The notes: generated from the letters alone by a model not told the origin. A stretch of DNA of 13,143 nucleotides from Chloroflexota bacterium (GCA_005889285.1 VBFF01000043.1:1-13143), one strand, 5' to 3'; counted from the stretch's first letter, positions 1 through 6,462 are shown. Made by a program: numbers and translations.

Positions 1-585
1 CGAGTCCTGCGTGCGGTCGAGGAGTTGAGCGCGAGCCTGACTCCTGCACCGATCGCCGTGGAGCCCGTGAGCGAACTGATGCCGATGGTCTTTGCCGGCT
101 GGAGGCGCCTCGCAGCCCGAGTCGAGTCGGGCCAAGAAGACCTGCGAGGCATCGACCCCTGGGCTCAGCGACACCTCGCCGAGCTGGTTGCCCTCGAGGC
201 GCTGTCACCGGATGCCGCCTCGGCAGGGACAACCCTCCTGCACGCCGACCTGCGGGCCGACAACATCCTGCTCACGCCCTCTCGAGTCTTCTTCATCGAC
301 TGGCCCTGGGCGAGCCGCGGAGCGGCCTGGGTCGACCTGGCGTTCATGTTGCCGAGCGTCGCGATGCAAGGTGGCCCCAAGCCCTGGGAGATTTTCGATG
401 CCCATCCGCTCGGATATCGCGCGCCGGATGCGCACGTGACGGCCGTCGTTGCTGCCGTTGCGGGATTCATGATCTTCGGGTCGCGTCTTCCGCCGCCACC
501 CGGGCTTCCCACCGTGCGGGCGTTTCAGCGTGACCAGGGGCTGCCCGCGCTCGAGTGGCTGAAGCGCCGCACCGGCTGGAGCTAA
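1..585 (+). CDS. Aminoglycoside phosphotransferase-fold kinase (APH family), C-terminal part
   Basis: The frame is open from base 1, so the N-terminal lobe lies outside the window and only about 194 C-terminal residues are seen. They carry the catalytic signature of the APH/choline-kinase superfamily: an HxDxxxxN catalytic loop (HADLRADN, bases 241-264), followed by the metal-binding Asp that replaces DFG (FFIDW, Asp at 298-300). The helix after it, with GAAWVDLAFMLPS, is also typical. Such enzymes transfer a phosphate from ATP or GTP to a hydroxyl of a small molecule. The substrate cannot be told from this half, and an antibiotic-resistance role should not be assumed. TAA at 583-585 overlaps the stop codon of the convergent xylulokinase. 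The fold is well supported; the specific function is unknown. Confidence 0.8.
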   Translation, partial: RVLRAVEELSASLTPAPIAVEPVSELMPMVFAGWRRLAARVESGQEDLRGIDPWAQRHLAELVALEALSPDAASAGTTLLHADLRADNILLTPSRVFFIDWPWASRGAAWVDLAFMLPSVAMQGGPKPWEIFDAHPLGYRAPDAHVTAVVAAVAGFMIFGSRLPPPPGLPTVRAFQRDQGLPALEWLKRRTGWS

Positions 586-2036
586 CCCGAAAGCGCCGCG
601 GCGATCGGGAGATAGAGCTGGCGGTAATGCAGGTAGGCGGCCTCGTATGCGTCGGCCGCCGACGACCCGGGCGTCGCCACCAGGGTTGGTGGTGCGGCCA
701 GCGCCGCAACGCGCTGTAGGTCTGGCCAGGCGCCGAACCCGACGCCGGCCAGGAGCGCGGCGCCGAGCGCCGAGGCGGACGTGGCCGCGGTCGCCAGCAA
801 CGGTTGCTCGAGCACGTCGGCCAGAAGCTGGCGCCAGCGCGGATCGAAGGAGCCGCCACCGGCCAGCCGCAGCTCCCGCGCTGCCACGCCCGTGGCGAGC
901 AATGCCTCGAGTCCCTGGCGGACCGCAAACGCGACCCCTTCGAGCGCGGCGCGCAAAAGGTGGCCGCGGGAATGGCTGAGACGGAGGCCGATCCAGCCGC
1001 CCCTCGCGAGCGGATCGAAGTACGGAGTCCGCTCGCCGGTAAGGTACGGTAGGAAGACGAGGCCTTCGGCGCCGGCGGGAACCGCGAATGCTTCGGTGTA
1101 GACCTCATCCCAGGTGGCACCGAGCATGGTGCGCACCCACTCCAGGGCGATGCCCGCATTCTGCATCGCCGCCATCGCGTACCAGCGGTCGGGCGCCGCC
1201 GCGCGGTAGAGATGCGTTCGCCCGGTAGGATCGATCGCCAGCCGATCGCGGGGCGCAACCACCTGCGCGCCGCTCCCGATCGTCAGTTGCACCGGCCCCG
1301 GATCGAGCAGGCCCCCCGCCAGCGCCGCGGCGGCGGTGTCGGCCGCTCCGCCGACCACCGGGAGATTCGGACGCAGGCCGAGGTGCTCGGCCGCCGGCCC
1401 CGCGAGCACGCCGCAGATCTCCACCGACTCGCGGATGGGCGCCAGGAAGTCGATGCGGAGGCCGAGTTCGTCGATGATGTCCTTGGCCCAGTAGTCCGTG
1501 CTCAGGTCGTAGAGCAGTGTGGCGGAGGCATCGCTCGGCTCGGTCGCCGCCTCGTGGATGAGGCGTAATCGCAGCCAGTCCTTCGGCTGCAGCGCCCAAT
1601 GCGCCCGGCGGTAGAGCTCTCGCTCGTTCTCGCGCAGCCAGAGCAGGGTCGGGCCCGCCATTCCAGTGGCGGGCGGGTTCGCCAGCTGTCGCCTTCGCTC
1701 TGCGCTGAGGGCGGTGTACGCCTCGAGTTGCCGGCGGGCCCGAGTGTCGGCCCAGAGGATCGCCGCCCGAAGTGGTTCGCCGGCGTCGTCGCTCAACACC
1801 ACGCCATGCATCTGGCCGCAGAGGCCGACGGCCGCGATCTCAGACGCATGCTCGCCGGCCGCCTCGTGTACCGCTGTCGCGGCAGCGTCCCACCAGCCCT
1901 GCGGATCGGACTCGGCCCAGCCGGGCTGCGGCGTGCTCATGACGTAGGAGGCGGACCCGGTGCCAACGATCGTCCCGTCGACGTCGAGCACGAGCGCCTT
2001 GAGCGAGCTGGTGCCTAGGTCGATGCCGAGGAACAT
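582..2036 (-). CDS. xylB: Xylulokinase (FGGY carbohydrate kinase)
   Basis: This 484-residue protein has the usual length for xylulokinase, which phosphorylates D-xylulose with ATP to xylulose 5-phosphate for the pentose phosphate pathway. The N-terminal phosphate-binding motif is LGIDLGTSSLK (3-13). The xylulokinase-type GQMHG stands at 74-78 and WADTRARRQ at 95-103. The FGGY catalytic base is in GGAADT (Asp233, the same number as in E. coli XylB). LPYLTGERTP (329-338) and LAGGGSFDPRW (391-401) form the C-terminal ATPase half. The ATG lies 22 bases inside the end of the upstream alpha-glucosidase gene and has a good Shine-Dalgarno, which suggests coupling. No xylose isomerase or sugar transporter is in the window. 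A related FGGY kinase specificity is the main alternative. Confidence 0.93.
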   Translation of the reverse strand: MFLGIDLGTSSLKALVLDVDGTIVGTGSASYVMSTPQPGWAESDPQGWWDAAATAVHEAAGEHASEIAAVGLCGQMHGVVLSDDAGEPLRAAILWADTRARRQLEAYTALSAERRRQLANPPATGMAGPTLLWLRENERELYRRAHWALQPKDWLRLRLIHEAATEPSDASATLLYDLSTDYWAKDIIDELGLRIDFLAPIRESVEICGVLAGPAAEHLGLRPNLPVVGGAADTAAAALAGGLLDPGPVQLTIGSGAQVVAPRDRLAIDPTGRTHLYRAAAPDRWYAMAAMQNAGIALEWVRTMLGATWDEVYTEAFAVPAGAEGLVFLPYLTGERTPYFDPLARGGWIGLRLSHSRGHLLRAALEGVAFAVRQGLEALLATGVAARELRLAGGGSFDPRWRQLLADVLEQPLLATAATSASALGAALLAGVGFGAWPDLQRVAALAAPPTLVATPGSSAADAYEAAYLHYRQLYLPIAAALSG

Positions 2037-3607
2037 ATCGCTCCTTCCCAGGGGTTCAGCGCCAACCCGCCATCAACCCGTTCGCCGTCCCGGGCGCGCG
2101 TCGTGCTGATGATGACCGTGCCCCTCATCGCCGGCACGGAGACGGGCTTGTCGGTCAGGTTGAGCGCGATCGTCGTGTCGCGGCCTCGTTGCCATGCCCA
2201 GACGCCGGCCGCTGCCTGCAATTGCGTGTAGGCACCAGTCCGCAAATCAGGCTGCTGGCGGCGTGAGGCGATAAGGTCGTGAACGAAATTCAGGGTCGAT
2301 GATGGGTCACGGCGCTGGTCGTCGACATTGCGCGCCGCGGCGTCGCCGACTGGAAGCCAGGGCCGCGCGCCGTTTTTTGTGAACCCGCCCCCGGGCTCGG
2401 GACTCCAGTGCATCGGCGTCCGCTCCGGATCGCGCCCGCGTGGCGCCGGCCAGAAGCGCTTGCCGAGCGGGTCTTGCAGATCTGATTCGCGGAGCGGCGT
2501 GTCGGGCAGGCCGATCTCGTCACCGTAGTAGAGCACCGGCGTGCCGCGCAACGTCAGCAGGCTCAGCAGGGCGCACCGCAGCTTGCGCTCGTCGCCACCC
2601 GCCCAACGGCTCATGACGCGCGAGACGTCGTGGTTGGAGGCGGTCCAGACCGGCCAGCCCTCCGCCGGGATGATCGTCTCGCTCTCGGCGACGACCCGGG
2701 CAAGGACGTCGGCCTCGAAGGGCGCGTGCAGGTAGGTGAAGTTGAAGGCGAGGTGCAGTTCGTCGCCCTGTCCATAGAAGCGTCCCATGCTCCGCACGTC
2801 GCGGACGTAGGTCTCGCCCAGGAGGATCCGCGGCGGATCATAGGTGTTGGCGACCGCACGCCAGCGGCGAAGGACCTCGTGCACTTCCGGACGCTCGACG
2901 TTGTAAATGGAACGCTGGCCATGCGCGTGCACCCAGGGCGGATCGTCCTTCGTCGGGAGGGGGTTGTCGCGTAATTCCTTGTCCTTGACGATGCCGTGGG
3001 CGACGTCGATCCGAAAGCCCGCAACGCCGCGATCGAACCAGAAGCGGTAGATGCGGTCGAAGGCGTCACGAACGCCGGGGTTCCACCAGTTGAGGTCCGG
3101 CTGTTCTGGAAGAAAGTTGTGCAGGTAGTACTGGCCCGTCTGACGGTCGAGCGTCCAGGCCGGCCCGCCAAAGGCGCTCAACCAGTTATTCGGCGGGCTC
3201 CCGTCCGCCCTGGGATCGGCCCACACGTACCAATCGCGATGGGCGGACGCGCGAGACGACCGTGCGTCAACGAACCACGGATGCCGGTCGCTGCTGTGAT
3301 TGGGCACGATGTCGAGCACGACCTTGATGTCGCGCTTGCCCGCCTCGGCGATCAACCGGTCGACCGTACCCAGGTCGCCAAAGACCGGCTGCACGGCGCA
3401 GTAGTCGGCGACGTCGTAGCCGACATCGGCATCCGGCGAAACGGTGATCGGGTTCAGCCAGATGGCATCGACGCCCAGCCATTGCAGGTAGTCGAGGCGA
3501 TCGATGACGCCTTGCAGGTCACCGACGCCATCGACGTTGGAGTCCTGGAACGATCTCGGATAGGCCTGATAGATGACGCCTTCCCGCCACCATTCCCCAG
3601 CGGACAT
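2015..3607 (-). CDS. GH13 alpha-glucosidase / oligo-1,6-glucosidase
   Basis: A 530-residue glycoside hydrolase family 13 enzyme that removes glucose from alpha-linked oligosaccharides. No signal peptide is present, so it should be cytoplasmic. The start MSAGEWWREGVIYQ matches the family N-terminus. The same frame stays open further upstream through clpP, but that extension is antisense-type sequence, not protein. Seen in order: a DSNVDGVGD calcium loop (22-30), region I DIVPNHSS (99-106), QPDLNWWN (169-176), region II GFRIDVAHG with the nucleophile Asp201, region III LLGETYV with the acid/base Glu265, and region IV ASNHD with the stabiliser Asp327. All catalytic residues are intact. Val202 after the nucleophile is the residue that favours alpha-1,6 linkages in yeast isomaltase and oligo-1,6-glucosidases, which hints at isomalto-oligosaccharides. 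No strong Shine-Dalgarno precedes the ATG. The gene overlaps xylB by 22 bases. Confidence 0.9.
   Translation of the reverse strand: MSAGEWWREGVIYQAYPRSFQDSNVDGVGDLQGVIDRLDYLQWLGVDAIWLNPITVSPDADVGYDVADYCAVQPVFGDLGTVDRLIAEAGKRDIKVVLDIVPNHSSDRHPWFVDARSSRASAHRDWYVWADPRADGSPPNNWLSAFGGPAWTLDRQTGQYYLHNFLPEQPDLNWWNPGVRDAFDRIYRFWFDRGVAGFRIDVAHGIVKDKELRDNPLPTKDDPPWVHAHGQRSIYNVERPEVHEVLRRWRAVANTYDPPRILLGETYVRDVRSMGRFYGQGDELHLAFNFTYLHAPFEADVLARVVAESETIIPAEGWPVWTASNHDVSRVMSRWAGGDERKLRCALLSLLTLRGTPVLYYGDEIGLPDTPLRESDLQDPLGKRFWPAPRGRDPERTPMHWSPEPGGGFTKNGARPWLPVGDAAARNVDDQRRDPSSTLNFVHDLIASRRQQPDLRTGAYTQLQAAAGVWAWQRGRDTTIALNLTDKPVSVPAMRGTVIISTTRARDGERVDGGLALNPWEGAICSSAST
2041..2048 (-). promoter_or_regulatory. 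Shine-Dalgarno of xylB inside the upstream gene
   Basis: On the minus strand the sequence reads GGAAGGAG, four bases before the xylB ATG at 2036. The site is embedded in the last codons of the alpha-glucosidase gene, so ribosomes finishing that gene would reach it directly. It supports ATG 2036 as the start and fits translational coupling of the pair. Confidence 0.7.
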
Positions 3608-3620
3608 CGCCAGCCATGCT

Positions 3621-3647
3621 ACCGGCTTGGCCGCCGGTTGCCGGCGG
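3621..3647 (-). other. Overlapping inverted repeats between clpP and the GH13 gene
   Basis: The 44-base gap holds two inverted repeats that share bases. CCGCCGG (3631-3637) pairs with CCGGCGG (3641-3647) around a 3-base loop. ACCGGC (3621-3626) pairs with GCCGGT (3633-3638) around a 6-base loop. The two stems cannot form together. No T-run follows on the minus strand, so this is not a standard terminator. It may be an mRNA-stabilising or attenuating structure that sets the ratio of clpP to glucosidase message. A chance result of high GC is possible. Confidence 0.4.
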
Positions 3648-3651
3648 TTGC

Positions 3652-4311
3652 CTAGCTGCCCGGCGTGACCGTTGGGGCCCTGAGCACGGATTGACCGTTC
3701 GGCGAATGGCCATTCCCAGACGACTTCACCGAGGGCTCGATGATCCCGTCGATCAGGCCGTAGTCTTTGGCCATCTCCGGCGTCATGAAGAAGTCGCGCT
3801 CGATGTCGCGCTCCACCTGTTCGGTGGATCGACCGGTGTGCTGGGCGTAGATACCGACGATGATCTCCCGCAGCCGCAGGATCTCGCGGGCGTGGATCTC
3901 GATGTCCGTGGCCTGCGAGGTCCGCATGCCGCCGCTGGGCTGGTGCAGCACGATCTGGCAATGCGGCAGCGAGAGCCGCTTGCCCTTGGTGCCGCCGACC
4001 AGAATCAATGACGCGGCGCTGGCGGCCATCCCGGTGCACAGGGTGCTCACCGGGGGATGCACGTAGCGCATCGTGTCGTAGATCGCGAGTCCCGCGGAAA
4101 TCGAGCCGCCCGGGCTGTTGATGTAAATGCTGATCTCCTTGTCCGGATCCTCGCTGTCGAGGAAGAGCAGCTGGGCGATCACCAGGTTGGCGATGTCATC
4201 GTCGATCTCGCTGCCGAGAAAGATGATGCGGTCGCGCAGCAGACGTGAGTAGATGTCGTAGGCGCGCTCGCCGCGCGCGGTGCTCTCGATGACGCTGGGA
4301 ACGAGGGCCAT
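3652..4311 (-). CDS. clpP: ATP-dependent Clp protease proteolytic subunit
   Basis: A 219-residue ClpP serine peptidase, which assembles as a tetradecameric barrel in the cytoplasm and degrades proteins fed by an AAA+ unfoldase (ClpX or ClpC, not in this window). The triad is intact: Ser98 in GMAAS, His123 in VLHQPS, and Asp173 in [26 protein letters not shown] (63-81) is the standard core. Two details differ from textbook ClpP. The stretch after the catalytic His ([13 protein letters not shown]) has one residue more than the B. subtilis form. A tail of about 27 residues, rich in Ser, Gly, Asn and Pro, follows the last folded segment (GLIDGIIEP). The ATG has a perfect Shine-Dalgarno. The regulator gene directly upstream resembles ClgR, an activator of clp genes in actinobacteria. 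Confidence 0.96.
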   Translation of the reverse strand: MALVPSVIESTARGERAYDIYSRLLRDRIIFLGSEIDDDIANLVIAQLLFLDSEDPDKEISIYINSPGGSISAGLAIYDTMRYVHPPVSTLCTGMAASAASLILVGGTKGKRLSLPHCQIVLHQPSGGMRTSQATDIEIHAREILRLREIIVGIYAQHTGRSTEQVERDIERDFFMTPEMAKDYGLIDGIIEPSVKSSGNGHSPNGQSVLRAPTVTPGS

Positions 4312-4317
4312 GAAATT

Positions 4318-4325
4318 CCTCCTTA
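4318..4325 (-). promoter_or_regulatory. clpP Shine-Dalgarno fused with the upstream stop codon
   Basis: The minus strand reads TAAGGAGG. TAA (4325-4323) ends the ClgR-like gene, and AAGGAGG (4324-4318) is a full Shine-Dalgarno six bases before the clpP ATG. It fixes the clpP start and indicates that the two genes are co-transcribed and probably translationally coupled. Confidence 0.85.
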
Positions 4326-4751
4326 GGGGTCTACGGTGAATCCGATTCGCCGCCGGGTCGGGGCGGCCTGGGTGGCTGCCAGATACAAGCTGAAATGCGC
4401 AACGCTCCTCAGAGCTTGCGGACGAAGGTTCTGGGTTGCGATCCGCAGCTGCAGTCGGGGATCCTCCGGCCAGCTGCGGCGCTGCTCCATCGCTTCCTGA
4501 CTTCCCAGCGATCGCGCCAGGTCGAGGTACAGCTCGGCGACCGGGATTTCCAGGGCTCGGGCGATGGCGAGCAGGCGCTCGGACGACACGTCCTTGAGGC
4601 CCCGTTCGAGCTCGGAGAGATACGCGGGTGACAGGTCGGCAGCCTCTGCCAGCTCGCTCAGGGATCGCTCGGCTTCTTCTCGCCGCCGACGAAGCAGGTT
4701 ACCGAGCGCAACTCGAATCGACCTCGCGTCTTCGCTGTGAGCGTATGGCAT
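4323..4751 (-). CDS. XRE-family transcriptional regulator, ClgR-like
   Basis: A 142-residue protein from the ATG at 4751; an in-frame GTG at 4793 would add 14 residues. Residues 16-75 form an HTH_3 domain of the XRE/Cro type: [19 protein letters not shown] leads into the helix-turn-helix and recognition helix ([15 protein letters not shown]), then [19 protein letters not shown]. The [15 protein letters not shown] stretch is very close to that of ClgR, which in Streptomyces, Corynebacterium and Mycobacterium activates clp genes. Its place immediately before clpP, with stop codon and ribosome binding site fused, supports the same job. The region after residue 80 is not recognised; it ends in TVDP and lacks the Ala-Ala type tail that makes actinobacterial ClgR a Clp substrate. 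The regulator class is certain; the ClgR relationship is an inference from motif and context. Confidence 0.78.
   Translation of the reverse strand: MPYAHSEDARSIRVALGNLLRRRREEAERSLSELAEAADLSPAYLSELERGLKDVSSERLLAIARALEIPVAELYLDLARSLGSQEAMEQRRSWPEDPRLQLRIATQNLRPQALRSVAHFSLYLAATQAAPTRRRIGFTVDP
4731..4743. promoter_or_regulatory. ClgR-operator-like dyad (TTCGC-N5-GCG)
   Basis: The plus strand reads TTCGCTGTGAGCG. As I recall the literature, the Streptomyces ClgR site is GTTCGC-N5-GCG and the Corynebacterium consensus contains CGC-YNANR-GCG; the minus strand here, CGC-TCACA-GCG, fits both cores. It lies over codons 3-7 of the ClgR-like gene, just downstream of the expected transcription start. Binding there would suggest autoregulation. 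The bare CGC-N5-GCG core is common in GC-rich DNA, so position is the main argument. Confidence 0.35.
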
Positions 4752-4758
4752 ATGCCGT
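4745..4758. promoter_or_regulatory. Palindrome centred on the ClgR-like gene start codon
   Basis: GGCATATGCC (4747-4756) is a perfect 10-base palindrome. With one mismatch it extends to 14 bases, ATGGCATATGCCGT. It covers the ATG at 4751-4749 and lies next to the dyad at 4731-4743. It could be an operator or mRNA element in the divergent region, or chance. Confidence 0.25.
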
Positions 4759-4823
4759 GGGCGAATGCTAGCAGGTTTTTGACCGGCGTGCACGGTGCAT
4801 GCCCGGAGGCACCCGCCTCGTCG

Positions 4824-4829
4824 TATAGG
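4824..4829 (+). promoter_or_regulatory. Possible -10 element for the lipoprotein gene
   Basis: TATAGG sits so that a transcript start seven bases downstream would fall on the GTG at 4836, which would give a leaderless mRNA. It matches TATAAT at four of six bases, and no -35 hexamer is visible at 17-18 bases. The absence of a good Shine-Dalgarno before 4836 is consistent with leaderless translation but does not prove it. Confidence 0.25.
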
Positions 4830-4835
4830 CAGGCT

Positions 4836-6065
4836 GTGGGGACTTCGCTTCGACGAATCAGTCGTGGCCTGCCAGTGGTCGCGGTCGCCATCCTGATTGG
4901 AGGGTGCACCCCGACTGCGGCGGTGAGGCCGGCTTCGTCGGACGCGCCGACCGCCTCTCCCTCCCTTTCGGCAACTCCGTCGGCGATGCCCTCGCCGAGC
5001 GAGTCACCATCACCGACACCGACGCCGTCGGGCGTCGATCCCGGATTCGTGCCGGCGCTTGCCGCCATTCAGATGGTTGGGCCGCACCTCGGCTGGGCCG
5101 TCGGCGCACACGCGATCTTTGCCACCATCGACGGCACGCACTGGACGAAGCAGTACGCATCGACCGAGGAGTTCGTCGGCGTCGACTTCATCAGCGCCAC
5201 CACCGGCTGGGCGGTCGCGACTCGAACGCTGCTCGGCACCACCGATGGCGGCCGGAGCTGGCGCCAGTTGGGCGAGCCGCGGGTGCCGCTTCGGTCGATC
5301 CACTTCGCGACCGCCACGCAAGGCTGGGGGATCGCCGGCGGAATTGACCCGCAGCAGAGCCGCGGATGGTTGCTTCCCCACGAGGGCGCCACCCTCGTTT
5401 TCACCTACGACGGCGGGCTGACCTGGTCAACGCTCGACGGCCCAACGAATCCGCAAACGGTCTGCTTCAGCGACCCGGCTCAGGGATGGATCGGCACCCC
5501 TGAAGGCGTGTATATCTATCGGAATACCGACCTGGGGCACAACTGGAGCAAGGTCCTGCAGCGGCCGGATCCCCAGCCGGCCCTCCCGCAGGCCACTCTG
5601 ATCCAGTGCGCCGCGCCGCGCGCGCTCTGGGTGCTATTCCTTGGAGGACCGAGCGGGATGAGCCACAGTCCCTATATCGCCTACGCGACCGTGGATGGCT
5701 CGACATGGAAGGCCGTCTTGAAGGAGTCGATGTCGGAGGGCCAGATCCTACCCGGGGTGCCGGCCGGTCCTGATACCTATCCACCGAGCTTCAGCGTCGT
5801 GGACCCGCAGGACGCCGTCTTCATCGGTGACGGCCCGGCGACCAATGTCGCGCAATGCGTTATCGCCAGCAACGGCGGCGCGAGCCTTCGCCGCACCGGC
5901 CGGATCGACAACGCGCCGGAGACATTCGCCGCGGCGTTCGTGAGCGTCACCGCGGGTTGGGTCCTCACCAGGAACGCCGGCGGGGATTATGTGATCGATG
6001 CGACGAGCGATGGCGGTTATCACTGGTCGCAACAGCTGGCCGTCCCCCCAACCTCCGCTGGCTAG
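4836..6065 (+). CDS. Lipoprotein with Ycf48-like / BNR Asp-box beta-propeller
   Basis: From GTG 4836 the protein has 409 residues. The start gives a compact lipoprotein signal: basic MGTSLRRISR, hydrophobic LPVVAVAIL, then IGGC with lipid-attachment Cys24. The frame is open further upstream (ATG 4737), but that would overlap the divergent regulator. Residues 35-70 are a Ser/Pro/Thr-rich linker that would hold the domain off the membrane. The rest is a repeat domain with Asp-box motifs of the (S/T)xDGxxW type: TIDGTHW (97-103), TTDGGRSW (135-142), TYDGGLTW (190-197), NTDLGHNW (230-237), TVDGSTW (285-291), a degenerate SNGGASL (345-351) and TSDGGYHW (390-397). Seven repeats fit a seven-bladed propeller like Ycf48. 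Sialidase catalytic residues are not evident, so an enzyme role is not supported; ligand or protein binding outside the cell is more likely. Confidence 0.8.
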   Translation: MGTSLRRISRGLPVVAVAILIGGCTPTAAVRPASSDAPTASPSLSATPSAMPSPSESPSPTPTPSGVDPGFVPALAAIQMVGPHLGWAVGAHAIFATIDGTHWTKQYASTEEFVGVDFISATTGWAVATRTLLGTTDGGRSWRQLGEPRVPLRSIHFATATQGWGIAGGIDPQQSRGWLLPHEGATLVFTYDGGLTWSTLDGPTNPQTVCFSDPAQGWIGTPEGVYIYRNTDLGHNWSKVLQRPDPQPALPQATLIQCAAPRALWVLFLGGPSGMSHSPYIAYATVDGSTWKAVLKESMSEGQILPGVPAGPDTYPPSFSVVDPQDAVFIGDGPATNVAQCVIASNGGASLRRTGRIDNAPETFAAAFVSVTAGWVLTRNAGGDYVIDATSDGGYHWSQQLAVPPTSAG

Positions 6066-6075
6066 CCGATCAACG

Positions 6076-6081
6076 TAAAAT
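6076..6081 (+). promoter_or_regulatory. Possible -10 element of the tRNA-Pro gene
   Basis: TAAAAT in the 24-base gap matches TATAAT at five of six bases. A start seven bases downstream would lie at about 6088, two bases before the mature tRNA 5' end. No -35 match is visible, since that place falls in the end of the lipoprotein gene. The tRNA might also be read from the upstream gene. Confidence 0.4.
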
Positions 6082-6089
6082 CCAGCACG

Positions 6090-6167
6090 CGGGGCGTAGC
6101 GTAGCCTGGCTAACGCGCATGCTTTGGGAGCATGAGATCCCGGGTTCGAATCCCGGCGCCCCGACCA
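6090..6167 (+). tRNA. tRNA-Pro (anticodon UGG), CCA encoded
   Basis: All four arms fold. Acceptor CGGGGCG (6090-6096) pairs with CGCCCCG (6157-6163). D stem GCGT pairs with ACGC (6099-6102 with 6113-6116). Anticodon stem CATGC pairs with GCATG (6118-6122 with 6130-6134) around loop TTTGGGA, with anticodon TGG at 6125-6127. T stem CCGGG pairs with CCCGG around TTCGAAT. The discriminator A is at 6164 and CCA at 6165-6167. UGG reads CCA and CCG, and by wobble other Pro codons. The gene sits between the lipoprotein and a small membrane protein, all rightward. No intron or att-like duplication of the 3' end is seen nearby. Confidence 0.97.
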
Positions 6168-6189
6168 GATTCCAGGAAGGATTGACCAG

Positions 6190-6462
6190 ATGCTCCCGGT
6201 CCTCGTGATCATCGCCGTCATCACCGTGGTCGCGGTGCTGGCCTTTCGTTGGTTCGAGCGCTACCGCTACACGGATGCGTGGCGGACGAGCGAGTTCCGC
6301 GGGGCAGCCTTTGGTTTCTTGATGTGGTTCGGCGGCATCTTCGGCCACCGCGTTCCGCCGCCACCACAGGCGAAGATGGAACTGACGACGCGGGCCGGCG
6401 AGCCCGAGCCACCCGCGTCAGGCGGCACGACGCTCCCGGATCAGGCTGCGGACGATAAATAA
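6190..6462 (+). CDS. Small single-span membrane protein of unknown function
   Basis: A 90-residue protein with a clear Shine-Dalgarno (AGGAAGG, 6174-6180, nine bases before ATG 6190). Residues 3-19 (LPVLVIIAVITVVAVLA) form one membrane span, followed at once by a positively charged and aromatic stretch (FRWFERYRYTDAWR). A Gly/Phe-rich segment (GAAFGFLMWFGGIFG, 38-52) might lie in the membrane surface or form a second short span. The C-terminus (HRVPPPP onward) is Pro- and acid-rich and probably disordered. The span suggests N-out/C-in topology. I do not recognise the family. Its last 45 bases overlap the end of the convergent proline dehydrogenase gene, which slightly lowers confidence in the reading frame; the ribosome binding site and span argue for a real gene. 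Confidence 0.62.
   Translation: MLPVLVIIAVITVVAVLAFRWFERYRYTDAWRTSEFRGAAFGFLMWFGGIFGHRVPPPPQAKMELTTRAGEPEPPASGGTTLPDQAADDK

Noticed and set aside
1..585. Antibiotic resistance by the phosphotransferase
   Set aside because: Only the C-terminal part is seen. The fold is shared with choline, homoserine and macrolide kinases and others, and nothing in the visible residues fixes the substrate.
3608..4039. N-terminal extension of the GH13 frame to a 674-residue protein
   Set aside because: The additional 144 codons run through clpP in another frame and have Arg/His/Pro-rich shadow composition. The family N-terminus begins at MSAGEWW.
4779..4784. TTGACC as a -35 box for the lipoprotein gene
   Set aside because: No -10 element stands 16-19 bases downstream; the only TATA-like hexamer is at 4824-4829, far too distant.
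4737..4835. Upstream ATG 4737 as start of the lipoprotein
   Set aside because: It would put 33 extra residues before the signal peptide, which would no longer be N-terminal, and would overlap the divergent regulator gene.
6090..6167. tRNA-Pro as an integration site of a mobile element
   Set aside because: No integrase, no repeat of the tRNA 3' end and no foreign-looking gene block is present on either side within the window.
5748..6348. Minus-strand frames with WSGRRDSNPGS- and GAPGFEPGIS-like segments
   Set aside because: These segments are the complement of the tRNA-Pro gene read as protein, a well-known false annotation. The rest lies opposite the lipoprotein and the small membrane protein.
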